Source of the DNA: JADLCB01 sp964398315
Lineage (GTDB): Bacteria; Planctomycetota; Phycisphaerae; Tepidisphaerales; Tepidisphaeraceae
Direction: 5' to 3'
Assembly: GCA_964398315.1 (NCBI GenBank)
Contig: CAYNMV010000013.1
Location: 10,629-74,628, forward strand
DNA length: 64,000 bases
The notes under the pieces were generated by a model. That model made no database searches. It was not told the origin of the DNA and was given only the letters and a program-made list of their open reading frames with translations. This document shows, one piece after another, positions 49,139 to 57,284 of this stretch. Each line of letters opens with the position of its first letter. Within the stretch, counting starts at the first letter, position 1. A program made the position numbers and the translations under genes.

Positions 49139-49440
49139 TCAGGCTTTCAGACTCCAGGAAGTTGCCAGGTGTGATACATCGGCATCGCTGTCGTGATGCA
49201 TCGGTGCCGCTGCGCTGACACTGCCACCTCTTCCGCCGGCAGTGTCAGCAGCAACTCCCGGTAACCCGCCTCGGATCCCGCAGCCGAAACAGCTCGTATG
49301 TTGTCTGCCCGACCAGCGGGCATGGGGATCCACCAGGTCCGCCGCCTCGGCCTCGGGCACGATGCGGGCGAATGCCTGTTCCAGCGGTGCCCGGTCGGTG
49401 ATGGGCGCGTGGGGGATTGCCGCTTTGCGATGAGCGGGCG
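49139..49440 (-). pseudogene. Possible decayed gene fragment with two frameshifts
   Basis: Protein-like, GC3-rich segments occur one after another in different frames on the minus strand: EQAFARIVPEAEAADLVDPH, then VGQTTYELFRLRDP, then EAGYRELLLTLPAEEVAVSA with the end MYHTWQLPGV. Joined, they read as one continuous domain ending at the stop near 49147. This is what a frameshifted remnant or a sequencing error would look like. The family is not recognised. Confidence 0.35.
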
Positions 49441-49472
49441 GATCAAGCTGGCTGCAGGTCCTGTGTGCGGCT

Positions 49473-52400
49473 TTACGCTCTATTCGCCGCCAGCAGTCTT
49501 GGGCTGAACTTGCCGTAGAGCACACTGGTCCCGATCAGCAGCAGCCCCAGGCCGATGAATGAGATCGTGCGCCAGCCGCCGCTGACGCCGTGCAGATCGA
49601 TCAGGAAGACCTTGATGATCGTCACGGCAAACAGGCCCAATCCGAAATAGCGCATTGTCGCCAGACGCCAGATGAAGCCACCGCTGACACTGATCACCGC
49701 GAAGCTGGACCACCAGATTGACCATGCCACCTGCCGCGCCAACGTACCCGGGCCGGCCAACTGGGTGCAGAGGCGGCTGATCTCCAGCGTGCCGGTGAAC
49801 AGCACCAGCAGCATTGCACAGAACCCCAGCAGCCCCGCCGCGATTGATCGCCGGTCATGGCGGCGCAGCAACCACCACCCGCCGGCCAGCGTCCCCAGCA
49901 CGCACACACTCGCCAAGGCTTCGGGATTGGCCAGCGCCATCCCCGGCGATCTCCACCACATCAGGCGGAACACCAGCGTGTCAAAGATCACGTGCTTGGC
50001 CAGCAGCAGCAGCGGCAGCACCGCCAGCACCTTCAGCCGCCGGTGCCGGCGGGCCGGGTCATCGGTTGTGAACCAGGCCAGCATCGCCAGCGCGGCGGTC
50101 AGGATGCTCCAGAGAATCGTCCAGCAGAGCATCAGCACCTGCCCCGAATCCCAGGCGCTGCTCCACCCCGCCGCCCGGGCCGCGCTGATCACGCGGTCGA
50201 TCTCCAGTGTCAGCCCCGCACCACCCAGCACGATCAGCAGCGTCCCCAGGGCCAATGCCGCTCCCGATCCACCCGCCGGCATCAGCCGCCGCAGGCTGTG
50301 CCGTCTCAACCAGCAAATGCCTGCCATGGACCCGGCCAGCAGCACCCCCATGCCCATCAGCGGGTTGGCCAGCGGGCTGTATGCAAGTTGTGCTGCTGTC
50401 CATCCCGTGCTGAGGCGTTCGGCGATTACATCGACCATCAGCCATTTGCACGTGATCACGACAATCGCCAGCAGCGCCTGCCCGGCCAGGCGCAGGCGCG
50501 GCACAGCGCCATCGGCCAGCGCGATCACCCAGGCGTACAGCAAGCCCCCCAAGGCCGCGGCGATCGGGCTTAATCCTGCCATCGCGCTGAGCACCCCCAC
50601 AGCGCTGGCCATCAACGACAGCACCACACCCGAGCGTTCCAGATCGGCTGTCTCTGACACAACATCTGTGGCGTCTCGTGCAGCGATTGGTTCGCTGCCT
50701 GTAGCAGGCGCCCCGCCAGCGCTGATCAGCCACGCGATCACCTGCCCGATCAACGTCATCAGCCCGCTCAGGACCACGAACACCGGCACCTCCGCACCCA
50801 TCACCGCAAAGAGGATGCGCCCCATCGCTTCGTTGCGCGCTTCATTGGGTGTGTTCAGTGCCCAGGGGATATAGAGCACCGCCAGGATCCAGGTTGCCAC
50901 CGCCGCCAGGCGCGAGATCGGCAGATCCAGGCGCCGTGCCACCGCCGCGAAGGCCAGCGCCAGCACGCCCCAGGCGATGGTTACCGCCGGCCCCGCCAGG
51001 GCCACCGGCACCGCCAGCACAACCAGCCCTGCCGCCTGGATGCGCAGCGCGATGGACAGCCGTTGTGCATCGGATCGATCCACGCCCGCGGTCCGTCGCC
51101 GCAGGATCAACCCAGCGGCAAGCATGGTCTCCAGCAGCGCATAGGCGATCACCCATGCTCCGCGCACCATCGGCTCGGACTGGCGCAGCGCCAGCAATGT
51201 TGCCGCCACGAGGCCGGCTGTCACCCAGAAGCTGAACCAGACCAGTTGCCCTGAGCGCAGCCCGGGCACCGTTTTCGGCGGGGTTGCGGGCGACTCGGCG
51301 TGAACGCGATCGCCTGAAGCGGGCGCTTGGCGCAGACTTGTGATCGACAGTTCCAGCAGAAACAGCACGGCATAGAGGATCGTGAACCCCAACGGCGCGG
51401 CCGGCTGGAGGTGCCCGCGGCCGGTCGCCTCCAGCATCGGCATCAGCCAGGCGGCCGTCGTCAGCAGCGCCAGCCAGCGCAGCGTCCACCAGCGCGGGGC
51501 ATTGCCCCACGCCGCCAGCACCAGCGCCACCACCTGGAGCATCAACAGGTAGGCGAGAAACTCAACCAGCCGCTCGGCCCCATCCCCCAAAACCAGGGGC
51601 GCAACATGGCCGCCGAGGATCGAGAGTGTGGCGATCGACACCAGCCTCCCGCGCATGGCGACGGCAGCACCGATCAGCGTGGCCAGCGCCATCAGCACGA
51701 ACGCAACATCACGGCTGTACAGATCGAAATAACCGTGGCCGGTGTAGGCCACCAGGAAGAGGCTCGCCACACCCGCGCCGAACAGCCCCACCGCTGACAG
51801 CACATGTACCCGCCGGTAAACCCACTCGCCGGCGGCGATCAGTCCGAAGCCGAACGCGGCCAGTGTGGCCAGGCGCACCTCGGCCGGCAGGCGAACCACC
51901 CAGTGCTCATAGCCGAACTTGATGCCCAGCGCGGCACCGATGACCAGCACCAGCGCCCCCACCCAGCCGGCCACCTTCAGTCCGATTGTCTGCTCCCAGG
52001 CTCCTTCGCGCACCGGCGCTTCGGGGGCGGTGCTGGGCGTATACGGCAGGACCGCCGCAGGGTTCTGCGCCAGCATAGCAGCAGGCACAGAGGCTGCGGC
52101 CACAGCGGGCGTGGACACCGCCCGAGGCACCGTTGAATGGGCTGATGATACGGCGGCGGGGTGCGGACTGGCCGTGGCAGCGGTCACTGCGGGCCGCGGT
52201 TCATGCTGATCGCCCGCCGCTTCGGATGCGTGAAGTGTGCGGGCCACCGCCGGTTGATCGGTCTGCTCGCGTGCACGGCTCTCAGAAACAGCACGCGGCG
52301 TATCGGGCAACTCAGTCAACCCGGCGCTGCCCGCCTCGGATGCATCGACGCGGGCACGCTCCGGCAGCGGCGGCGGCATGCCCACGCGCACCCGCGCCGG

Positions 52401-52490
52401 CTCATCCAGCATCCGGTGGACCATCGCCTCCAATGCTCCCAGCCGCCGTTCCAGCGCATCCAGCCGGTCCTGTATCGCATCCCGAGACAT
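49473..52490 (-). CDS. DUF2339-type multi-pass membrane protein
   Basis: A 1005-residue protein. The N-terminal 40 residues form a coiled coil (QDRLDALERRLGALEAMVHR), followed by a Pro/Ala/Thr-rich cytoplasmic linker to about residue 150 and then some 25 membrane helices. The first helices carry WEQTIGLKVAGWVGALVLVI and ALGIKFGYEHWVVRLPAEVR, the hallmark start of DUF2339 proteins (W-E-x-x-x-G-x-x-W-x-x-x-x-G). The C-terminus SFIGLGLLLIGTSVLYGKFS is also typical. Family members are large predicted transporters or envelope proteins of unknown function. The start at 52490 follows GGGCAGGG; 52508 is possible. Confidence 0.83.
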   Translation of the reverse strand: MSRDAIQDRLDALERRLGALEAMVHRMLDEPARVRVGMPPPLPERARVDASEAGSAGLTELPDTPRAVSESRAREQTDQPAVARTLHASEAAGDQHEPRPAVTAATASPHPAAVSSAHSTVPRAVSTPAVAAASVPAAMLAQNPAAVLPYTPSTAPEAPVREGAWEQTIGLKVAGWVGALVLVIGAALGIKFGYEHWVVRLPAEVRLATLAAFGFGLIAAGEWVYRRVHVLSAVGLFGAGVASLFLVAYTGHGYFDLYSRDVAFVLMALATLIGAAVAMRGRLVSIATLSILGGHVAPLVLGDGAERLVEFLAYLLMLQVVALVLAAWGNAPRWWTLRWLALLTTAAWLMPMLEATGRGHLQPAAPLGFTILYAVLFLLELSITSLRQAPASGDRVHAESPATPPKTVPGLRSGQLVWFSFWVTAGLVAATLLALRQSEPMVRGAWVIAYALLETMLAAGLILRRRTAGVDRSDAQRLSIALRIQAAGLVVLAVPVALAGPAVTIAWGVLALAFAAVARRLDLPISRLAAVATWILAVLYIPWALNTPNEARNEAMGRILFAVMGAEVPVFVVLSGLMTLIGQVIAWLISAGGAPATGSEPIAARDATDVVSETADLERSGVVLSLMASAVGVLSAMAGLSPIAAALGGLLYAWVIALADGAVPRLRLAGQALLAIVVITCKWLMVDVIAERLSTGWTAAQLAYSPLANPLMGMGVLLAGSMAGICWLRRHSLRRLMPAGGSGAALALGTLLIVLGGAGLTLEIDRVISAARAAGWSSAWDSGQVLMLCWTILWSILTAALAMLAWFTTDDPARRHRRLKVLAVLPLLLLAKHVIFDTLVFRLMWWRSPGMALANPEALASVCVLGTLAGGWWLLRRHDRRSIAAGLLGFCAMLLVLFTGTLEISRLCTQLAGPGTLARQVAWSIWWSSFAVISVSGGFIWRLATMRYFGLGLFAVTIIKVFLIDLHGVSGGWRTISFIGLGLLLIGTSVLYGKFSPRLLAANRA

Positions 52491-52740
52491 GGCGCCCTGC
52501 CCTTTCATCGATGCCCCCGCATCCGTCAGTTAGCCTACGCTAACATTTCTACTGTGGCAAATTGCCGCAGGGTTTTCGTGAGGTTTTTTGAACTGGTCGG
52601 CCTTGTACAGCATGCGGTGCCGATCGCGCGATTGTGCTTTGTGCGGCGCTGGTGGTTCGAAGGGCGGGCGACGTTGCATGAATCATCCGCAGCCCAGGCA
52701 AATCCCAGGCGCATGCGTCAATCACGGCGCATCCTGCGCA

Positions 52741-52893
52741 TCAGACCAGCACGATCGACTGTCCCATCATGCCCCAGATCGACTCGGCGCCGTGCAGCGA
52801 TGCCCCGCAGCCAGGGCACTTGGGCCAGCGGCCAGCCAGCTCATCGCGCGCCTTGAGCCGCTTGCCGCACGCGCACGGAACGTCGATGGACAT
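52741..52893 (-). CDS. Small zinc-ribbon protein
   Basis: A 50-residue protein: SIDVPCACGKRLKARDELAG followed by RWPKCPGCGASLHGAESIWG. Four cysteines (7, 9, 26 and 29) form a knuckle pair, CxC and CxxC, of a zinc ribbon. The motif VPCACGKRLKA-x-DELAGRxxKCPxCG is common at the start of larger planctomycete proteins, where it precedes kinase or membrane domains; here it stands almost alone. The start at 52893 follows GGGGTTAAGC. It could be a functional small protein or the severed head of a lost longer gene. Confidence 0.6.
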   Translation of the reverse strand: MSIDVPCACGKRLKARDELAGRWPKCPGCGASLHGAESIWGMMGQSIVLV

Positions 52894-53101
52894 GCTTAAC
52901 CCCAACTCTTCCCCGGGATTTCCGCAAATGCGTGCTGCCCATGATAGCGGCCCGCGCCCGCAGCAAACAAAAATGCCCTCACAAGCCCGCTGCCACACAC
53001 CAGACATGTGGAGCGGCATGGCCCCACCGCCTGAGCCTGCCCCTCCCCTGGCGCAGCGCCCATTCCTGTTGCACCGATCACCAATCGCGGGTGGTTGCAG
53101 G

Positions 53102-53425
53102 CTATTCGCCGAGGCGCTGGATCTCGATCACGCGCTTGCGCTCCTCGAAGACCCACTTGATGCGCACCTTCGCGCCGGTGGGGACTTCGGCGATCCGGCG
53201 AAGCATGTCCTTGTCAAAGCCACCACCGTCGGCCGGCATGCCGCCGATCCAGCGGGCGGTGAAACGCTCCGATTCGCCTTCGGCCGGCTTGATGCGCAAC
53301 CAGCTATCGCCCTTCTCAATCACCGTGCCGGTGAAGGTGCCGCTCTGCTTCTCTTCCACCCCGCGCACGGGCGAGACGAAGGTGAACAGGCCGAGAACAA
53401 GACTCAGCAGGATGAAAAGGCGCAT
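53102..53425 (-). CDS. Small exported hypothetical protein
   Basis: A 107-residue protein with a clear signal peptide (LFILLSLVLGLFTFVSPVRG) and a small beta-barrel-like mature part: SGTFTGTVIEKGDSWLRIKP, then FTARWIGGMPADGGGFDKDM and GAKVRIKWVFEERKRVIEIQ. The strand pattern resembles an OB-like fold found in periplasmic proteins. It ends with an acidic tail. A GGGAG-type ribosome binding site precedes the ATG at 53425. Function unknown. It lies between the single-helix membrane protein and the zinc-ribbon protein on the same strand. Confidence 0.62.
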   Translation of the reverse strand: MRLFILLSLVLGLFTFVSPVRGVEEKQSGTFTGTVIEKGDSWLRIKPAEGESERFTARWIGGMPADGGGFDKDMLRRIAEVPTGAKVRIKWVFEERKRVIEIQRLGE

Positions 53426-53464
53426 GATCGCTCCCTGTTGGATGGGTGAGGGTGAGTATACCGC

Positions 53465-54025
53465 TCATGTGGTGAACGCAACAAACCAGACGAGGTAGCT
53501 GGCGGGATCGGTGGTGTCGATGAGAAGGCGCTGATACGGGCCGCTGGGCTGGGTCGTCGGCCGGGTATCGTTGTCGCCGGCGAGAAACGAGGCCGGCCGG
53601 CCCGGGTTCCACCACGGCTTGTCGCTGCTGAAAGTGTCAAGCTCGAGCGGAAAAGCCGTGGTCGACAAGGGTCGGCGGATAGACGTGCTGTCGATAAGGG
53701 CGTCGAGGTCGCGTGGGTCGATGCGGAATCGCACGTTGAGGATGTAATCCATGCCCTGGCGGTAGTGCGCCCGAACCTCCGTGGCGCTGGGCGGCAGCGT
53801 CAGGGACCCGAGTTGCTCAATCTCCTGCGTGGTCAGCGTCTCGGTATCCATGCCCTCGAGAAACCCATGCACCGCCCAGACCCCCAGCGCTATCACGAGA
53901 GCGCAAAGGGCTGTGCCCACCGCCAGGGTCCACCACAGTGCCTTCATCCAGGCAGCGCGGCGGGAAGACTTCGCATCGGGCAGCGCATATCCCAGCGGTG
54001 CGGGATCGTGCGGCGGGTTGGCCAA
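53465..54025 (-). CDS. Single-helix membrane protein downstream of the secretion ATPase
   Basis: A 186-residue protein. A short cytoplasmic part (residues 1-27) is followed by one membrane helix, ALWWTLAVGTALCALVIALG (about 29-50), and an outside domain of about 130 residues: TLPPSATEVRAHYRQGMDYI and LNVRFRIDPRDLDALIDSTS. A PTTQPSGP linker lies near the C-terminus. I do not recognise the family. It starts three bases after the ATPase stop, so the two genes are almost certainly cotranscribed and translationally coupled. Confidence 0.65.
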   Translation of the reverse strand: MANPPHDPAPLGYALPDAKSSRRAAWMKALWWTLAVGTALCALVIALGVWAVHGFLEGMDTETLTTQEIEQLGSLTLPPSATEVRAHYRQGMDYILNVRFRIDPRDLDALIDSTSIRRPLSTTAFPLELDTFSSDKPWWNPGRPASFLAGDNDTRPTTQPSGPYQRLLIDTTDPASYLVWFVAFTT

Positions 54026-54028
54026 GGA

Positions 54029-55273
54029 TCACTCCCCTTCCAGCAGGTGCTCGGCCGAGAAGACGCGGAAGATCTCCTGCGTGGTGGTTTCGCCACGGGC
54101 AACTTTAAGCAGCGCAGCGTGGCGGAACTGGAGCATGCCATCCTTGACCGCCTGGTCGCGGATCTGGCTGACCGGCTGATCGGAGGCGATCAACTCGCGC
54201 AGGGCCGGCGTGTTGCGCAGCATTTCAAAGACACCGGTGCGCCCGGCGTAGCCGGTCATCTGGCAATGCTCACAGCCACTGGGGGCCATCAGCTTCTGGC
54301 CTTCGCCTGGCTGGAGCATGTGCCGCACCTCTTCGAAGGTATGCGGGGCATCGCTGATATCATAGCTGAGGACGCACTTGGGACAGATCGTCCGCACCAG
54401 GCGCTGGCTGACGACGCCCAGCAGCGAGGTTGAAAGAAAGTGCGGATGTACGCCAAAGGAGCGCAGCGACTGCACCGCATGCGGCGCGGTGGCGGCATGA
54501 ATCGTCGCCATCACCAGCATGCCGCTGTTGGCAGCGCGCACCGCGATGCCGGCGGTTTCGGGATCGCGGATTTCGCCGATCATGATGACATCCGGCGACT
54601 GCCGCAGCACGCTGCGCAGCAGTTCGACGAATCCCAGGTCGATCGCCGGGTTGACCTGTGACTGCCGCAGGCCTTCCACCGCATCCTCGATCGGATCCTC
54701 AATGGTGTTGATCTTCCGGGTGCCATCGTTGAGATGGCGCAGCGAAGCGTAGAGGGTGGTGGTCTTGCCCGAGCCGGTCGGGCCGGTGATCAGCACCAGG
54801 CCGCTGGGAGCGCCCAGCAGGGTGAGATACTGTGATTCCTGCGTGCGGGTCATCCCCAGGTTGGAGATCTGCATGCGCTGGCTGTCCCGCGCCAGCAGGC
54901 GCATGGAGATGTCCTCACCATGCAGCGTGGGAATCAGGTTGATGCGCAGGTCGACAACCTGCCCTTCGTGGTCTTCAAACATCCAGCGGCCATCCTGCGG
55001 CAGGCGGCGGTCGCCACTGTCCATCCCCGCCACGGCGCGCACATGCGCAACACAGCGCCGGCCCAGTTCAGCCGGCAGGATGGCGATGGTCTGCATCAGC
55101 CCCAGGTGGCGGACCTTGGCCGCCATGTGCTGCTCATTGGCCAGCAGGAAGAAGTCACTGGCCCCCATCGCCACCGCGCGGGCGATGAGTTGTGACACTG
55201 CCCGCTCGGGGGCGAGATTGGTGACATCGATCAACTGGGCACGCCCGGTCGAGGGCTCGGTGGAGGTGTTCAT
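54029..55273 (-). CDS. GspE/PilB/PilT-family secretion ATPase lacking its N-terminal domain
   Basis: A 414-residue hexameric secretion ATPase. The short N2-like domain (about 20-140: ASDFFLLANEQHMAAKVRHL) is followed by the RecA core with Walker A GPTGSGKT (164-171), Asp box TIEDPIEDAVEGLRQSQVN, Walker B DVIMIGEIRDPETAGIAVRA and His box ATIHAATAPHAVQSLRS. A four-cysteine zinc site is present (Cys297, Cys300, Cys334, Cys337), as in GspE/PilB. The MshEN N1 domain is missing, although a stand-alone copy is encoded at 48671. No pilus or secretin genes adjoin. It follows a STAS gene on the same strand. The start at 55273 fits; 55312 is an alternative. Confidence 0.92.
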   Translation of the reverse strand: MNTSTEPSTGRAQLIDVTNLAPERAVSQLIARAVAMGASDFFLLANEQHMAAKVRHLGLMQTIAILPAELGRRCVAHVRAVAGMDSGDRRLPQDGRWMFEDHEGQVVDLRINLIPTLHGEDISMRLLARDSQRMQISNLGMTRTQESQYLTLLGAPSGLVLITGPTGSGKTTTLYASLRHLNDGTRKINTIEDPIEDAVEGLRQSQVNPAIDLGFVELLRSVLRQSPDVIMIGEIRDPETAGIAVRAANSGMLVMATIHAATAPHAVQSLRSFGVHPHFLSTSLLGVVSQRLVRTICPKCVLSYDISDAPHTFEEVRHMLQPGEGQKLMAPSGCEHCQMTGYAGRTGVFEMLRNTPALRELIASDQPVSQIRDQAVKDGMLQFRHAALLKVARGETTTQEIFRVFSAEHLLEGE

Positions 55274-55353
55274 GATGGTGCTCTGAAGTTCACTTCTCAG
55301 CCGCGCCGACACCCGGCCGGCGGGGCAGGTTGATCCACTGCAAGCAGCCCAGG

Positions 55354-55722
55354 TCAGTTGGCCGGCGTCTCCTCGCTGGCCCGTGCGCGGGCGCCCGCTT
55401 CATCGCTGGCCATGGCAATCACCCGTCCGACGCGCAGCACATCAAACACCTGCTGCACCGTCGGCTGGACGTGATAGAGGACCAGCCGCCCGCCAGCGGT
55501 CTTGAGGGTGCGCTGGGTTTCGATCAGCCATCCCACCGCGGCCGAGTCGATGAACTGGGCCTGGGTCATGTCCAGCAGGATGCGCATCTGGGCCCAGTTG
55601 GGGCCGAGGATAGCGGCCAGGGGAGGGCCGTCGTTTCCCTGAACCTCGCGCCAGGTGATGTTTCCGGTCGCGCCGATGCGCACGATGCCGTCCCGGTCAA
55701 TTGAGATGAGATTAAATGCCAT
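55354..55722 (-). CDS. STAS-domain anti-sigma factor antagonist
   Basis: A 122-residue single STAS domain. The signature LDMTQAQFIDSAAVGWLIET contains the phospho-acceptor Ser60; the following helix RTLKTAGGRLVLYHVQPTVQ and QVFDVLRVGRVIAMA are typical of SpoIIAA-like proteins, which bind and release anti-sigma kinases depending on phosphorylation. No kinase or PP2C phosphatase gene is in the window. It heads a likely operon with the secretion ATPase 80 bp downstream. The start at 55722 (MAFNLISIDRDG) has an AGGA upstream; the frame to 55911 is not conserved. Two CCGATA boxes lie 90-160 bases upstream. Confidence 0.88.
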   Translation of the reverse strand: MAFNLISIDRDGIVRIGATGNITWREVQGNDGPPLAAILGPNWAQMRILLDMTQAQFIDSAAVGWLIETQRTLKTAGGRLVLYHVQPTVQQVFDVLRVGRVIAMASDEAGARARASEETPAN

Positions 55723-56353
55723 CGTCCTGCTCTCCGCAGACGGGCCTCGCCGGGGAGGTGGCGTCCGAAACACCGGGGGCGGGGCCTTGGTCGCGATAAG
55801 TGTTCCTTTCCAGTATCGGCCGATGGCGATGGAAAAAAAGGCGGATCCTGCCGATTGGCGCGAATCCGCGCTTATCGGACGCGATGCCGATCCACCCTGC
55901 CCGCTTTCCACACCGCTTTCACATCTGACCGGGGGGGATGCCCGGCCCAGGTTGCGCCCAGCGCCCGGCCATGGCCGCAGGTTCAGGTGTGGGCCGGCAA
56001 GGGGGATCCATCAGTCGACCCTGGAACCCGCCCGGCATACAGGATTCATCCCGGCAACCGCAAAAACGATCAGAAAGCCCTCCATATCATTTTGTTGCGA
56101 AACGTGGGATTTTGCCAGCAGAGTGGGGAACTGAGGGGTTCATACTATGCATACGTGGTGGAGGTTTGGGAGGTTCTGTTAAAATGGGTAAAGAAATTAA
56201 AATGGGAAAGTCGATGCTAGGAGTGTCGGAAGTTTACCCAAGTTAACACCGACAGGTGACTCGACTGCACCCCAGGGCACGGAGGCCCTGACATAAACCG
56301 CGGGATTGGCCGACTGTGGATCGTCAGCCCTCCCAAATGCCAAGGAGCCTCCA
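55723..56353. other. Divergent intergenic region between STAS and B12-fold genes
   Basis: This 631-base gap holds GGCCGATAC (minus, 55813-55821) and GTCCGATAA (minus, 55872-55880) on the STAS side and the AT-rich repeat at 56179-56210 on the other. Codon structure is absent in all frames and no conserved protein is visible. Confidence 0.5.
56179..56210 (+). repeat. AT-rich direct repeat upstream of the B12-fold gene
   Basis: TTAAAATGGGTAAAG (56179-56193) and TTAAAATGGGAAAG (56197-56210) repeat with an 18-base period in a strikingly AT-rich island, about 145 bases upstream of the next gene. It could be a regulator binding site or a promoter region. Confidence 0.45.
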
Positions 56354-57136
56354 ATGAGCTTTGAGCCCCGCCTGATCGATACCAGCCTCAGCCGCACCTA
56401 CCTCCAGACCCTCATGGCCGGCAACCGCAACGCCGCCCGCTGCGTGATCGAGGATGCGCTGAACTGCGGGATCGAGCCCACCACGCTGCTCAACCAGCTC
56501 ATCTGGCCGACGATGGAGCTGCTTCAGGAGCTGCACAAGGATGATCGCATCAATCAGGCCGTGTTCAACCTGGGCACCCGGCTGAACCGCTCCATCACCG
56601 AGCAGCTTACCGCCCAACTGGAGCGCAAGCCCGAAAACGGCAAGAAAGTGCTCATTTTCTGCGGCGATGATGAGCCGGAGGAACTGGGCGGTCAGATTTG
56701 TGCCGACCTGTTCGAGGCCGATGGCTGGACGGTCAAGTTCGCCGGCGGCGGTGTGCCGGAGGATGAGGTCCTGAGCCTCATCGGCGTGGAGCGCCCCAAC
56801 CTGCTGGTGATGTTCGCCACGCTTCCCAGCGGCGTGCCGGGGGTGCGCAAGCTGATCGACTACCTGCGCGATGTGAACTCCTGCCCCCACATGCAGGTGA
56901 TGTGCTGCGGCGGCATCTACAAGCGCGCCGAAGGCCTGGCCGAAGAGATCGGCGCTGATCTCTACGCCCCGGATGCCGCCACCGCGGTACAGATCGCCAA
57001 CGAACACCCCCAGCGCCGTGCCACCGTGGACCAGCAGACTGTCGGCCGCTCGCGCCGGATGCGCAAGAGCGAGGCCCGCAAGGCCACAACCACGCCCCCT
57101 GCGCCCGAGTCGCTCGCCACGCCCGAAGCGGCATGA
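56354..57136 (+). CDS. B12-binding-fold regulatory protein without the ligand histidine
   Basis: A 260-residue protein. The N-terminal four-helix region (10-90; YLQTLMAGNRNAARCVIEDA, TMELLQELHKDDRINQAVFN) resembles the helical module of methionine synthase and CarH-like proteins. A Rossmann B12-binding domain follows from about 97: VLIFCGDDEPEELGGQICAD, LFEADGWTVKFAGGGVPEDE and VMCCGGIYKRAEGLAEEIGA. Where cobalamin-binding proteins have DxHxxG, this has EPEELG, so the histidine that ligates cobalt is absent. It may bind B12 base-on, another ligand, or nothing. The C-terminal 35 residues are basic and Pro/Ala/Thr-rich. The start at 56354 has AAGGAG upstream. Confidence 0.8.
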   Translation: MSFEPRLIDTSLSRTYLQTLMAGNRNAARCVIEDALNCGIEPTTLLNQLIWPTMELLQELHKDDRINQAVFNLGTRLNRSITEQLTAQLERKPENGKKVLIFCGDDEPEELGGQICADLFEADGWTVKFAGGGVPEDEVLSLIGVERPNLLVMFATLPSGVPGVRKLIDYLRDVNSCPHMQVMCCGGIYKRAEGLAEEIGADLYAPDAATAVQIANEHPQRRATVDQQTVGRSRRMRKSEARKATTTPPAPESLATPEAA

Positions 57137-57176
57137 GGCGGGAAGCCCGCATCCTTAGAGCAACATCACAAACCAA

Positions 57177-57225
57177 TGCCAAAGCCCGGATAGCGCACAG
57201 CAATGCACTGATCCGGGCTTTGGCA
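57177..57225. terminator. Bidirectional terminator between convergent genes
   Basis: Perfect 15-bp arms (57177-57191 and 57211-57225) surround a 19-base loop. The hairpin lies 40 bases after the B12-fold gene stop and 60 bases after the endonuclease stop on the other strand. Downstream sequence is T-rich on the minus strand. Confidence 0.8.
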
Positions 57226-57284
57226 CTCTATATACCAGATCTTACCCCCCCACTTAACCCTGCGTGACGCAAATCCCTGCCCCA

